This document shows, one piece after another, positions 16,948 to 25,209 of a DNA stretch of 64,000 bases. The first letter of the stretch is position 1. Each line of letters starts with the position of its first letter. The DNA lies in NCBI RefSeq assembly GCF_030718205.1, contig NZ_JAUZQF010000019.1, positions 62,001-126,000 on the forward strand, in the 5' to 3' direction. The notes under the pieces are model-generated. The model saw only the letters and a program-made list of their open reading frames with translations, did not search any database and had not been told where the DNA came from. The DNA is from Nonomuraea turcica (GTDB taxonomy: Bacteria > Actinomycetota > Actinomycetes > Streptosporangiales > Streptosporangiaceae). The translations under genes and the position numbers were made by a program.

Positions 16948-17646
16948 ATGGACAACTTCTGGGCCCACCTGATCAAGGTTCAGCCTGACCCCGACCCTTG
17001 GGTCGTGGTGGTCTCGGCTCTGGTCGCGCTCGTGATCGTCGGTTTCCGCATGTCCTGGCAGCTGTCCCGGGGCCTGATCACGATCGCCCACGAGGGCGGC
17101 CACGCGCTGATGGCGCTGGTCACCCGGCGCAAACTCGAAGGCATCCGCCTGCACTCCGACACCTCCGGCGTGACGTTGACGCGGGGCCGGCCCACCGGGC
17201 CCGGCATGATCCTGACCGCGCTGGCGGGCTATCTGGCGCCGCCGCTGCTCGGGCTGGCCGCAGCCTGGCTCACCGCGCAGGGACGCATCACGCTGCTGAT
17301 CTGGACCGTCCTGTTGTTCCTGGTCTGCATGCTGCTGCTGATCCGCAACCTCTACGGCGCGCTGATCCTCCTGGCGACGGGCGGCGCCGTGTTCGCCCTG
17401 ATCATGTACGCGGCCGCCGAGATCCAGCAGGTCGTCGCCCTGGTCGCGGTGTGGTTCCTGCTGCTGGGCGGGATCCGGCCGATCATCGAGCTGCAGCAGA
17501 AGCGGCGCAGGCGGCAGGCGAGGGACTCCGACGCCGACCAGCTGGCGCGGCTGACGTTCCTGCCGGGCGGCTTTTACGTGTTCTTCTTCTTTCTGGTGTC
17601 CCTCACGGCCGCGGTCTTCGGCGGATATCTCATGAATCCGCTCTAG
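16948..17646 (+). CDS. M50-type integral membrane zinc metallopeptidase
   Basis: The protein has 232 residues and a likely six membrane helices. The zinc motif HEGGH (48-52, in ITIAHEGGHALMALV) lies at the end of the first helix region, as in small M50B peptidases. Helix segments then follow around residues 85-110, 115-135 and 140-155, with a basic loop (QKRRRRQARD) and a last helix near 205-228. Family members cut other membrane or membrane-near proteins; many small actinobacterial ones have no known substrate. A second metal-ligand Asp in an LDG-type motif is not obvious, so activity is probable but not certain. Confidence 0.75.
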   Translation: MDNFWAHLIKVQPDPDPWVVVVSALVALVIVGFRMSWQLSRGLITIAHEGGHALMALVTRRKLEGIRLHSDTSGVTLTRGRPTGPGMILTALAGYLAPPLLGLAAAWLTAQGRITLLIWTVLLFLVCMLLLIRNLYGALILLATGGAVFALIMYAAAEIQQVVALVAVWFLLLGGIRPIIELQQKRRRRQARDSDADQLARLTFLPGGFYVFFFFLVSLTAAVFGGYLMNPL

Positions 17647-17698
17647 TCCCGAACATTCGCACAAGCTCACCCGCAGCACGGCGAGAGGTGCACGGGCC

Positions 17699-19921
17699 TC
17701 AGCCGAGGAGCTTGCGTGCCGCCTGCTCGATCTCCTCCTCCGACAGCAGCACGTGATCGGCCGCCGCCCCCAGAGGGATGAAGCTGTCGGCCGAGGTCAC
17801 CCGGGCCACCGACCCGGTGTATCCGGCGTCGGCCAGCTCGGCCATGATGCCCTCCGAGACGGCCCCGGTGTGCCGGGTCTCGTCGGCGATCAGCACCTTG
17901 CCCGTCAGCTCGGCGGCCCGCAGCAGGTCGTCCAGCGGCAGCGGCGCCAGCCAGCGCAGGTCGAGGACGCGGCAGCCGTATCCCTCCTGGGTCAGCCGCA
18001 CGGCGGCCCGCAGGCTCATCCGCAGCCCGTTGCCGAACGTCACGATCGTCAGGTCACGCCCGTCGCCGTAGGAGCGCGCCCGCCCGATCGGCACGTGTGT
18101 CTCCGCCCACCGCGCGGGCGGCACGTAGGGCGACAGCCACCCCCCGTCGCCGTCGTCGAACAGATCCCGCGTGTGGTAGAGCGCGATCGGCTCCAGGAAC
18201 ACGCACACCGACCCGCACGTCTGAGCCGCCGCCAGGCAGGTGCGGAGCATCGCGGCCGCGTCGTCCGGCCGTGACGGCGAGGCGATGACCAGCCCCGGGA
18301 TGTCGCGCAGCGCGGCGATCGCGTTGTCGTTGTGGAAATGCCCGCCGAACCCCTTCTGATAGGCGTACCCGGCCACCCGCACCACCATCGGGTTGCGGTA
18401 GGCGTGGCGCGAGAAGAACGACAGCGTGGCCGCCTCGCCGCGGATCTGGTCGAGCGCGTTGTGCAGGTAAGCCAGGTATTGGATCTCCGGCACCGGAAGC
18501 AGCCCGGACACGCCGGCGCCGAGCGCCAGCCCCAGGATGGCCTGCTCGTCCAGCAGCGTGTCGAACACCCGCGCCGCCCCGAACCGCTTCTGCAGCCCTC
18601 GGGTCACGCCATAGACGCCGCCCTTCTTGGCGACGTCCTCGCCGAACACCGTCATGTCCGGGTAGACGGTCAGCGCGTCGGCCAGCGTACGGTTGATCGC
18701 CATCGAGAGCGTCATCGGCTTGTCGTTCTCCGGCAGCGACCCGGCGAACGCCTTTTCCCTGTCCTGACCCGACGCCGCCATCGGGCTGATCTTGGCGATC
18801 AGCTCGGGGTTGCGCGGCGCGATCGGCTCCATGATCTCCCTGGCGGTGCCCAGCCTCGGGCTACGCGTGGTCTCCAGCGCGATGCGCAGGACGTGCTCGC
18901 GCATGGACTCGTAGGTCTTGAGCAGCTCCTCCGGAGTCTCCAGTCCCGCCTCGACCAGCAGCGCCGCCGTGCGCACCAGCGGGTCGCGCTCGAGGTCGGC
19001 CCTGATCTCGCGCTGCGTGCGGTAGGCCACCTCGACGTCTGACCCGGCGTGCCCCATCAGCCGCACCATGGACAGGTGCAGGAACGCGGGGGAGCGGTGG
19101 GTACGCACATGCTCGACGGCGCGTACGGCGATGTCATAGGCGTCGGCCAGGTCGCAGCCGTCGGCGGCGAAGTATTCGATGCCAGGACGCCGCGCGGCCG
19201 CCTCCACCCAGCCCTTGGGCGTGCGGACGCTGATGCCGATGCCGTTGTCCTCGCACACGAACAGGATCGGCAGCGGCTGCCCCTGGAAGGTCGCGTAGGA
19301 GGCGGTGTTGAAGCCGGACAGCGCGCTCGCGTGGTTGATCGAGGCGTCGCCGAAGCTGCACACCGCGATCGCGTCGTCCTGCTTCCACCGGGAGGGCGTG
19401 CCGAGGGCCCTGGCCCGCTCGATGGCGAAGGCCACTCCCACAGCCCTGGGCAGATGGCTGGCGATCGTCGAGGTCTGCGGGATGACGGCCAGGTCGGGGT
19501 GGCCGAACACCTTGTGCCTGCCGCCCGCGATCGGCTCTTCCGCCGATGCGGCCAGGCCCATGAGCACATCTCTGATGCCCTGCTCGGGGACCCGCTCCGC
19601 CTGCTCCGACCGGGTCAGGTAGAACGCGCCGGAACGGTAGTGGAGCAACGCGGGGTCACCGGGCCGCAGCGCGGCGGCGACGGCGGCGTTGCCCTCGTGG
19701 CCGGCCGAGCCGATCGTGTAGAAGCCCTCGTCCTGCTCGCGCAGCCAGCGGGCGGCGATGTCGAGCAGGCGGCTCTCGAGCTGGCGGCGGAACAGCGACC
19801 TGCACTGCTCGCCGGTCAGCGTCGTGCCCGCGCGGACCGGCAGACCGGGATCTCGCGCGGGACCTGCCGTCAGCGTTGCAACCGTCTGGGTGAAATGAGT
19901 CTCAACAGTGTCGCGCGCCAC
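17699..19921 (-). CDS. Fused E1 alpha/beta thiamine-dependent 2-oxo acid dehydrogenase
   Basis: From the GTG at 19921 the protein has 740 residues. CATAAT ends seven bases before this GTG, as for a leaderless start, and upstream residues do not look like the family. The first half is an E1 alpha subunit: GSAGHEGNAAVAAALRPGD, then the thiamine pyrophosphate motif GDASINHASALSGFN ending in CEDNGIGIS. The second half is an E1 beta subunit: MTVFGEDVAKKGGVYGVT and a C-terminal transketolase domain (LTIVTFGNGLRMSLRAA). It would decarboxylate branched-chain 2-oxo acids or pyruvate and pass the acyl group to a lipoyl E2. E2 and E3 genes are absent from the window. Leucine-type catabolic genes 8 kb away make branched-chain substrates plausible, but this is inference. 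Confidence 0.85.
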   Translation of the reverse strand: MARDTVETHFTQTVATLTAGPARDPGLPVRAGTTLTGEQCRSLFRRQLESRLLDIAARWLREQDEGFYTIGSAGHEGNAAVAAALRPGDPALLHYRSGAFYLTRSEQAERVPEQGIRDVLMGLAASAEEPIAGGRHKVFGHPDLAVIPQTSTIASHLPRAVGVAFAIERARALGTPSRWKQDDAIAVCSFGDASINHASALSGFNTASYATFQGQPLPILFVCEDNGIGISVRTPKGWVEAAARRPGIEYFAADGCDLADAYDIAVRAVEHVRTHRSPAFLHLSMVRLMGHAGSDVEVAYRTQREIRADLERDPLVRTAALLVEAGLETPEELLKTYESMREHVLRIALETTRSPRLGTAREIMEPIAPRNPELIAKISPMAASGQDREKAFAGSLPENDKPMTLSMAINRTLADALTVYPDMTVFGEDVAKKGGVYGVTRGLQKRFGAARVFDTLLDEQAILGLALGAGVSGLLPVPEIQYLAYLHNALDQIRGEAATLSFFSRHAYRNPMVVRVAGYAYQKGFGGHFHNDNAIAALRDIPGLVIASPSRPDDAAAMLRTCLAAAQTCGSVCVFLEPIALYHTRDLFDDGDGGWLSPYVPPARWAETHVPIGRARSYGDGRDLTIVTFGNGLRMSLRAAVRLTQEGYGCRVLDLRWLAPLPLDDLLRAAELTGKVLIADETRHTGAVSEGIMAELADAGYTGSVARVTSADSFIPLGAAADHVLLSEEEIEQAARKLLG

Positions 19922-19987
19922 ACCATCGATTATGTCTTTGATCGGCGCTGCCGTCTGCTGGACGCCGGTGACATGTTGTGGACCGGT

Positions 19988-20009
19988 GTTATTGACCCCG
20001 ATCAATAAC
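19988..20009. promoter_or_regulatory. Palindrome in the E1/secreted-protein intergenic region
   Basis: GTTATTGA and TCAATAAC are perfect 8-bp arms around a 6-bp spacer. The site lies about 67 bp upstream of the proposed E1 start and 111 bp upstream of the divergent secreted-protein gene. It is AT-rich against its surroundings and looks like a dimeric regulator site. Confidence 0.5.
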
Positions 20010-20119
20010 GGTTTGTCAGTATCCACAACTTTCTCGGCCGTGTGCACGTCTACTGAGATGACACACGTGGCACCCTCAATGCCGCGTTGGACGACAGGGG
20101 TCTCCAGAAAGGAACCCAC

Positions 20120-21478
20120 ATGTTACAACGCATCCGTGTCGCCGCCCTCGCCGTCATAGTCGGCGCGGGGGCCCTGGTAGCCCTCGCACCGACCGCCGCG
20201 ACGGCGGCCCCGGCACCCATCCTCACTCCCGTGGGCATCAGTCCCAGCCCGCCGATCGACGTCACCAAGGGCGCGGTCACGGCGACGTTCAGCTTCCTCA
20301 CCAAGAACGCGGGGAAGGCGGAGCTCATGCTCAAGCCGCCCGGCGAGGTGAGCGTCGAGTCGCCCGTCACGCTGACGCCGTCCCCGCACGGCACCTGGAC
20401 GAAGTGGACCGGCACCAAGTCCTTCGACTCCGCGAACGCCGGCAAGTGGAGCTGGCGCGCCCTCGCCCAGGGCGACGGCGACGCCTCCCGCAGCGGCACG
20501 TTCGAGGTCGTCGTCAAGAAGGTGCTCGACACCAAGATCGTCGACTTCGACGCCCGCCCGGACCTCGTCGACCGGGGTGACCTGATCAAGGTCTCCGGCC
20601 GGCTCCTGGCCGACGGCGAGGGCTACCCCGGTCAGAGCGTCTCGATCACCTTCCGCGAGCGCGGCTCCGACACCTACCGCGAGGTCACCAAGGTGACGAC
20701 CGGCCGCGGCGGATGGTTCGGCGCCACCGTGCGGGCCAACGCCACCGGCTGGTGGCGGGCCGAGTTCGCGGGTACGTCCGCGGCCAAGCCCTCGGTCAGC
20801 GACGCCGACCGGGTCGACGTCAAGCGCCGCAACCTCGGTAGCAAGATCGTCGGCTTCGACGCCAGGCCCGAGCCCGTGGACAAGGGCGACAAGCTCTCCT
20901 TCACCGGCGCCCTGCTGGTCGAGGGCCGCGGCGGCGTGGCCGGCGAGCGCGTGTCGATCTTCTTCAAGGCCGGCGGCTCGTCCAGGTGGGAGTACGTCAC
21001 CAGTGACGTGACCGGTCGCCACGGCCGCTTCTGGGTCTCGGCCGAGGCCGTCACCTCCGGCTGGTGGCGCGCCGAGTACGCGGGCACACGCGGCGTCAAC
21101 GGCTCGGTCAGCGCGGGCGACTGGGTCACGGTCGAGCAGCCCGCCCCGCCGCCCGTGGAGAAGGCGGACACGCGGCTGTTCAAGTTCAACGCCTATCCTG
21201 AGCCGATCAAGCGCGGCCGATACCTGAAGTTCACGGGCAAGCTGCAGATCGACGACGAGGGGTCCTGGGAGGGCTACTCGGGCAAGGTGGCGCTGTTCTT
21301 CAAGCCGCTCAAGTCGAAGAAGTGGCAGTACGTGAAGTCGTTCTGGTCCAGCGACAGCGGGCGGCTTTACACCAAAGTCAAGGCCTGGAACTCCGGGCAT
21401 TGGAGGTTCGTGTTCGGCGGTGACGAGGACACCTACGGCTCCAGCAGCCGCAAGGACTATGTCCGCGTGAAGCGCTGA
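20120..21478 (+). CDS. Secreted repeat protein with Ig-like domains
   Basis: The protein has 452 residues. ATG 20120 follows AAAGGA. A Sec signal peptide is clear: basic MLQRIR, hydrophobic AALAVIVGAGALVAL, and cleavage near TAATAAPAP. The mature part has four beta-rich units. Units 2-4 begin with near-identical phrases such as TKIVDFDARPDLVDRGD, SKIVGFDARPEPVDKGD and TRLFKFNAYPEPIKRGR, and end with GWWRAEFAGT-like strands. Such Ig-like repeats occur in actinomycete surface proteins. No sortase signal, lipobox or enzyme motif is seen, so it is probably released or held by weak contacts. Function is unknown. A strong hairpin terminator follows. Confidence 0.75.
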   Translation: MLQRIRVAALAVIVGAGALVALAPTAATAAPAPILTPVGISPSPPIDVTKGAVTATFSFLTKNAGKAELMLKPPGEVSVESPVTLTPSPHGTWTKWTGTKSFDSANAGKWSWRALAQGDGDASRSGTFEVVVKKVLDTKIVDFDARPDLVDRGDLIKVSGRLLADGEGYPGQSVSITFRERGSDTYREVTKVTTGRGGWFGATVRANATGWWRAEFAGTSAAKPSVSDADRVDVKRRNLGSKIVGFDARPEPVDKGDKLSFTGALLVEGRGGVAGERVSIFFKAGGSSRWEYVTSDVTGRHGRFWVSAEAVTSGWWRAEYAGTRGVNGSVSAGDWVTVEQPAPPPVEKADTRLFKFNAYPEPIKRGRYLKFTGKLQIDDEGSWEGYSGKVALFFKPLKSKKWQYVKSFWSSDSGRLYTKVKAWNSGHWRFVFGGDEDTYGSSSRKDYVRVKR

Positions 21479-21491
21479 AGGTCATGAAATG

Positions 21492-21528
21492 AGCTGAGGC
21501 CCGGGGCACACCACCCCGGGCCTCAGCT
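21492..21528 (+). terminator. Hairpin terminator after the secreted repeat protein gene
   Basis: AGCTGAGGCCCGGGG pairs perfectly with CCCCGGGCCTCAGCT around a 7-base loop (15-bp stem) and is followed by a short TT run. It lies between convergent genes and could serve both strands. Confidence 0.85.
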
Positions 21529-21537
21529 TTGCCCCGC

Positions 21538-22080
21538 TTAGTTGACCTGCTGGTCGGGCAGCTTGCTCTCGATGCGGACCAGGATGGTCTTGATGTCGGC
21601 GATCTCGCCATCGACGGCGTTGAACCGCTCGTCCACGGCGTTGAACCGCTTGTCCACGGCGTCGAACTGCTTGTCCACCTCGTTGAACCGCTCGTCCACG
21701 GACTTGAACCGCTGGTTCACCTCGCGCGCCTGCTTCTCCATGAGCGCTTCGAGGTGCTGGAACCGCCCATCGTGCTGGTCCAGCCGGACGTTGACCTTGT
21801 CGAGCCGCAACTCGACTCTCGAGATGTCGCCGTCGACTCGATCCAGCCTCGACGCTGTTGCCGTCGTCAAGCCGTCGATCCGCCGACTCATGTCGCGGAT
21901 CTCCTCATCGACGGTGCTGAAGCCTTCGCTCATCCGCTGATCGACATCGTTGAAACCCTTGCTCATCTGCGTCGTGATTTCGGCTGCCTTTTCGTCGATC
22001 TTGTCGAGGATGTTCTGCCCGACGAGGCTGACACGGTTGTGGAGCCCGTCGAAGCGTTCGGCGATGCTGTTGCCAGGCAC
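21538..22080 (-). CDS. Coiled-coil heptad-repeat protein
   Basis: The protein has 180 residues. Its GTG at 22080 lies seven bases after TACTGT, as in a leaderless transcript. Nearly all of it is one coiled coil. The C-terminal half shows a seven-residue repeat (RFNEVDK, QFDAVDK, RFNAVDE, RFNAVDG) and ends in IADIKTILVRIESKLPDQQ. There is no signal peptide or membrane segment. A shorter protein with the same pattern (RFEQVDA repeats, then LVAIQRKLD) is encoded at 47802-48236, so the window has two members of one loose family. Function is unknown; scaffold or partner binding is possible. Confidence 0.7.
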   Translation of the reverse strand: MPGNSIAERFDGLHNRVSLVGQNILDKIDEKAAEITTQMSKGFNDVDQRMSEGFSTVDEEIRDMSRRIDGLTTATASRLDRVDGDISRVELRLDKVNVRLDQHDGRFQHLEALMEKQAREVNQRFKSVDERFNEVDKQFDAVDKRFNAVDERFNAVDGEIADIKTILVRIESKLPDQQVN

Positions 22081-22391
22081 GCCACTAACAGTAGCGTCTT
22101 CGGTTCTCTGTGTTTACCTGAGTAAAACGGACATCAGCGTGGCCTTGTCGCATGCCGGCCGAGGCCGGGAGGCGATCCGGTGGAAGCCGATGCCGCGTCC
22201 GTCGGGCGAGCCGGGCGGACCGTGGCTGAGAACCGCGTTGTCGGGGCCTGACTCCGCATTCCTGGAGGGAGTGCGGCTCTTGGGCCACCGCCCCGCCGGA
22301 CGCTGTCCCGTTGGTGCGGACACCAATGGGGGCGGGGACCGTGCGCCGATCAGGCACCCGGCTGTGACTGAACATTACCGTCCGATTACCT
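22081..22391. other. Intergenic region with one hairpin
   Basis: No convincing gene was found in these 311 bp. CCCGTTGGTG and CACCAATGGG (22307-22330) form a 10-bp stem with one G-T pair and a 4-base loop, downstream of the small ORF ending at 22392. It may be a weak terminator for that ORF. Confidence 0.35.
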
Positions 22392-22544
22392 TCAGTCGCA
22401 ACCGGTCGGCCCAGAGAAACCGACCACAGTTCTGCAGGTAACCACAGGTTCACATAGCGAGCGCCCGCAACAGTTCATACCCTTCTCCAGCGCTGCGACT
22501 CGGACATCGAGCTCACGACACTTGGCTCGGAGATCGAACATCAT
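22392..22544 (-). CDS. Small Cys-rich protein, 50 residues
   Basis: A 50-codon frame begins with ATG 22544, eight bases after a strong AAGGAG, and ends at TGA 22392-22394. The first 22 residues (MMFDLRAKCRELDVRVAALE) would form an amphipathic helix or short coiled coil. The rest has four further cysteines (NCCGRSLCEPVVTC), which could bind a metal or form disulfides. The good ribosome site is the main support. I do not recognise a family. Confidence 0.45.
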   Translation of the reverse strand: MMFDLRAKCRELDVRVAALEKGMNCCGRSLCEPVVTCRTVVGFSGPTGCD

Positions 22545-22649
22545 CGGGTGTGCTCCTTTTCGAGCGGAGGGAGACGGAAGGCCGCGCGGCGCATCAGGAA
22601 AGTTACCCTCCGTACATGATCGACCGCAGCCCGAACCCGAAAGCCCGTC

Positions 22650-23504
22650 CTATTCCGCCCGTCGGAACTCCGCGATCCCGATCCCCAGCAGCACGGCACC
22701 CAACGCCGCCACGACCCCCAGCTCCAGCGGCACCGGCACCTGGTAGCCGAACCACTGCACCCCCGGGTTGAGCATCGCGTTCACCTGCGGCGGCACGTCC
22801 AGATGGGCGAAGACCGCCTGCCGCATCGGATCCACCGCGTACGTCATCGGGTTGACCACGGTCAGCACATGCAGCCACGAGGGCAGGTTCGCCAGCGGGA
22901 ACATCGCCCCCGACAGGAACATCATCGGCATGATCGCCATCTGCATCAGCCCGAAGAACGTCTGCATGTTCTTCATCCGCGCGGCCAGCATCACCCCGAA
23001 GGCCGTGATCGTGAACGCCGCCAGGAACATCTCGGCCAGCAGCGTCACCATCAGCACGGGCGAGTAGGGCACCCCCACCAGCCCCGCCATGGCGAGGATG
23101 ATGATGCCCTGCGCGGTGGCGACGAGCGCGCCGCCCAGGCACTTGCCGACCACGATCGCCCCGCGGGAGACCGGTGCGACCAGCATCTCCCGCAGGAAGC
23201 CGAACTCGCGGTCCCACACGATGGACCCGGCCGAGAACATGCCCGTCATGATCACGGTCATCGAGATCATGCCGGGATACATGAACGTCCGGAAGTCGAT
23301 CCCGGGGATCGAGCCCTGCACCAGCGACCCCAGCCCCGTGCCCATGACGAACAGCCACAGCACGGGCTGCACCAGCATCGAGAGCATACGGGTGCGGTCG
23401 TTGACGAAGCGCAGGATCTCCCGGTGGAGCACGATCTTGATAGCCCGCAGGTCGTGCCCGGCGCTGCGCGCGGGCACCCGGACGCTTATCGCCTCAGTAG
23501 CCAT
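22650..23504 (-). CDS. ABC-2 type transporter permease
   Basis: The protein has 284 residues with six predicted membrane helices. It resembles DrrB/YadH-type permeases: a cytoplasmic N-terminus (LHREILRFVNDRTRMLSMLV), a conserved core (MFSAGSIVWDREFGFLREML, VAPVSRGAIVVGKCLGGA) and the typical end GVQWFGYQVPVPLELGVVAA. The pair with the ATPase gene, whose stop is four bases upstream of the ATG at 23504, makes an exporter of two permease and two ATPase chains. PadR control suggests export of toxic or hydrophobic compounds. Confidence 0.9.
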   Translation of the reverse strand: MATEAISVRVPARSAGHDLRAIKIVLHREILRFVNDRTRMLSMLVQPVLWLFVMGTGLGSLVQGSIPGIDFRTFMYPGMISMTVIMTGMFSAGSIVWDREFGFLREMLVAPVSRGAIVVGKCLGGALVATAQGIIILAMAGLVGVPYSPVLMVTLLAEMFLAAFTITAFGVMLAARMKNMQTFFGLMQMAIMPMMFLSGAMFPLANLPSWLHVLTVVNPMTYAVDPMRQAVFAHLDVPPQVNAMLNPGVQWFGYQVPVPLELGVVAALGAVLLGIGIAEFRRAE

Positions 23505-23508
23505 GACG

Positions 23509-24486
23509 TCATCGCCTCGCCATCGCGCGCATGAAGGCCATGTTGCCGTCGCCCGCCTCGGCGTCGCGGATCGTGGAGCCGGTGTACGACATGAACACGT
23601 CGTCCAGGGACGGCCGCGCCACGCTCACCGCCTTGATCGGCATGCCGAGCTCCGCGAACAGCCTGGGCACGAACTCCTCGCCCGACGCGACCGCGAACGT
23701 CACCGCACCCTCGCGCACGGCCGCCTCCAGCCCGAACCGCTCCCGCAACGCCTCGATGGCCTTGGCATCATCGAGGGTGTGGATCTGCACGCGGTCCTTG
23801 CCGACGCTGGCCTTCAGCGCCTCAGGCGAGTCGATCACCACGACCTCGCCGTGGTCGATGATGGCGATCCTGTCGCAGTACTCGGCCTCGTCCATGTAGT
23901 GCGTGGTCATGAAGATGGTGATGTCCTCGGTGAGACGCAGCTGGTTGATGTACCCCCAGATGGCCGAGCGGGTCTGCGGGTCCAGACCGACGGTCGGCTC
24001 GTCCAGGAACAACACCCGCGGGGAGTGCAGCAGGCCGCGGGCGATCTCCAGCCGGCGCTTCATGCCGCCGGAGAAGGTCATGACCTTGGCGTCCTTGCGG
24101 TCCCACAGCGCGACCATCTCCATCACCTGGCGGATGCGGTCGCCGACGACGTCCTTCGGCACGCCGTACAGCTCGGCGTGGAAACGCAGGTTCTGCTCGG
24201 CGCTCAGGTAGCCGTCGAGGGTGGGGTCCTGGAAGACGAGGCCGATGTTCCTGCGTACCTCGTCACGCTCGCGCACCACGTCGTGCCCGGCCACGGTGGC
24301 GCTGCCGCCGGTGGGATTGACCAGGGTGCAGAGCATGCTGATGGTGGTGGTCTTGCCGGCGCCGTTCGGGCCGAGGAAGCCGAACACCTCACCGGGACGC
24401 ACCTCGAAGTCGACGCCCTTGACGGCCTCGACCTTCCCGTACGTCTTTCTCAGGCCCCGTACGGCGACGGCCGGCTCGCCGCTCAT
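23509..24486 (-). CDS. ABC transporter ATP-binding protein (DrrA-like)
   Basis: The protein has 325 residues. ATG 24486 overlaps the padR stop by one base (TGATG). Walker A is GPNGAGKTTT (39-48), the signature is FSGGMKRRLEIARGL and Walker B is VLFLDEPTVGLDP, followed by the switch His in TTHYMDEAEYCDRI. The last 100 residues form the DrrA-type accessory domain. It drives the permease encoded just downstream. The nearest known type is daunorubicin-resistance DrrA, but these exporters carry many substrates. Confidence 0.93.
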   Translation of the reverse strand: MSGEPAVAVRGLRKTYGKVEAVKGVDFEVRPGEVFGFLGPNGAGKTTTISMLCTLVNPTGGSATVAGHDVVRERDEVRRNIGLVFQDPTLDGYLSAEQNLRFHAELYGVPKDVVGDRIRQVMEMVALWDRKDAKVMTFSGGMKRRLEIARGLLHSPRVLFLDEPTVGLDPQTRSAIWGYINQLRLTEDITIFMTTHYMDEAEYCDRIAIIDHGEVVVIDSPEALKASVGKDRVQIHTLDDAKAIEALRERFGLEAAVREGAVTFAVASGEEFVPRLFAELGMPIKAVSVARPSLDDVFMSYTGSTIRDAEAGDGNMAFMRAMARR

Positions 24487-25112
24487 CAGTCCTCCGCCAG
24501 AATCTGGAAAACGGCTTTGCGGGTCTTCTTGATCAACTGTTTGGCCTCCTCCACCTGCCGGTCCCCGGCCGTGCGCACCAGGTGGGCGAAGGCCTCGTTG
24601 AGCTGGGCCCACAGCAGGCGCAGCTCGTGGCGGTCGGCCGGAACCGACCTCGCGACCTCCTCCCACGGCGCCTCCTCGGCGCGCCGGGCGGCCTGCTCGC
24701 GGCCCCGCTCCGTCAGCTGGTACGTGCGGCTGCCGCCCGACTCGTTGGCCGTCACCAGTCCCTCGTCCTCCAGCTGCTGGAGCGCCGGGTAGACCGAGCC
24801 GGGGCTGGGGCGCCACACGCCGCGGCTCCGCTGCTCGATGTCCTGGATCATCTGGTAGCCGTTCTGCGGCCCCTCCAGGAGCAGGGCCAGCAGGGCCGCC
24901 CGGACGTCGCCGCGGCGCACGCGCGGCGCGGGCGCCTCCCAGTGGATCATCGCGCCGAACTCCGGCGCAGGCGGTGCGAACGGGTGGTCAGGCCCGAACG
25001 CCGCCCGCCGTAACCTCTCCGGGCCGGGCGGCGGGCCCGGCGGACCCGGCGGGAACGGGGGAGTGGGAGGGACAGGGGGCGGCGGGGCGTCCCAGAAATC
25101 TGGATCTCGCAT
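24486..25112 (-). CDS. PadR family transcriptional regulator
   Basis: The protein has 208 residues from ATG 25112, with GGAGG five bases upstream. The PadR winged helix is at about 62-135 (RRGDVRAALLALLLEGPQNG, then SPGSVYPALQQLEDEGLV and SRTYQLTERGREQ), and a helical dimer domain follows. An unusual Pro/Gly-rich N-terminal tail of about 40 residues precedes the DNA-binding domain. PadR proteins repress efflux genes and release when a ligand binds; here the regulator is the first gene of its own exporter operon. A long inverted repeat (25123-25159) sits directly before the ribosome site. Confidence 0.92.
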   Translation of the reverse strand: MRDPDFWDAPPPPVPPTPPFPPGPPGPPPGPERLRRAAFGPDHPFAPPAPEFGAMIHWEAPAPRVRRGDVRAALLALLLEGPQNGYQMIQDIEQRSRGVWRPSPGSVYPALQQLEDEGLVTANESGGSRTYQLTERGREQAARRAEEAPWEEVARSVPADRHELRLLWAQLNEAFAHLVRTAGDRQVEEAKQLIKKTRKAVFQILAED

Positions 25113-25122
25113 GACGTCCTCC

Positions 25123-25159
25123 AACTATCGAGATACCGTGACGATATATCTAGATAGTT
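25123..25159. promoter_or_regulatory. PadR-type operator of the efflux operon
   Basis: AACTATCGAGATA (25123-25135) and TATCTAGATAGTT (25147-25159) are 13-bp arms with one mismatch, separated by 11 bp. It lies just upstream of the padR ribosome site in AT-rich sequence. ATAT-rich inverted repeats of this kind are usual PadR targets, so feedback control of the operon is likely. Confidence 0.75.
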
Positions 25160-25193
25160 GGGCCAACAAGGCCTTTATCGACAAAGCAGATGA

Positions 25194-25209
25194 GTTAGCG
25201 TTCGCTAAC
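25194..25209. promoter_or_regulatory. TetR-type operator at the 3' end of its own gene
   Basis: GTTAGCG-TT-CGCTAAC is a perfect 16-bp inverted repeat that includes the tetR stop codon. It shares GTTAnnGnnnnCTAAC with the site at 25817-25832. It may lie in a control region for the padR operon downstream, or help form a loop with the other site. Confidence 0.5.
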
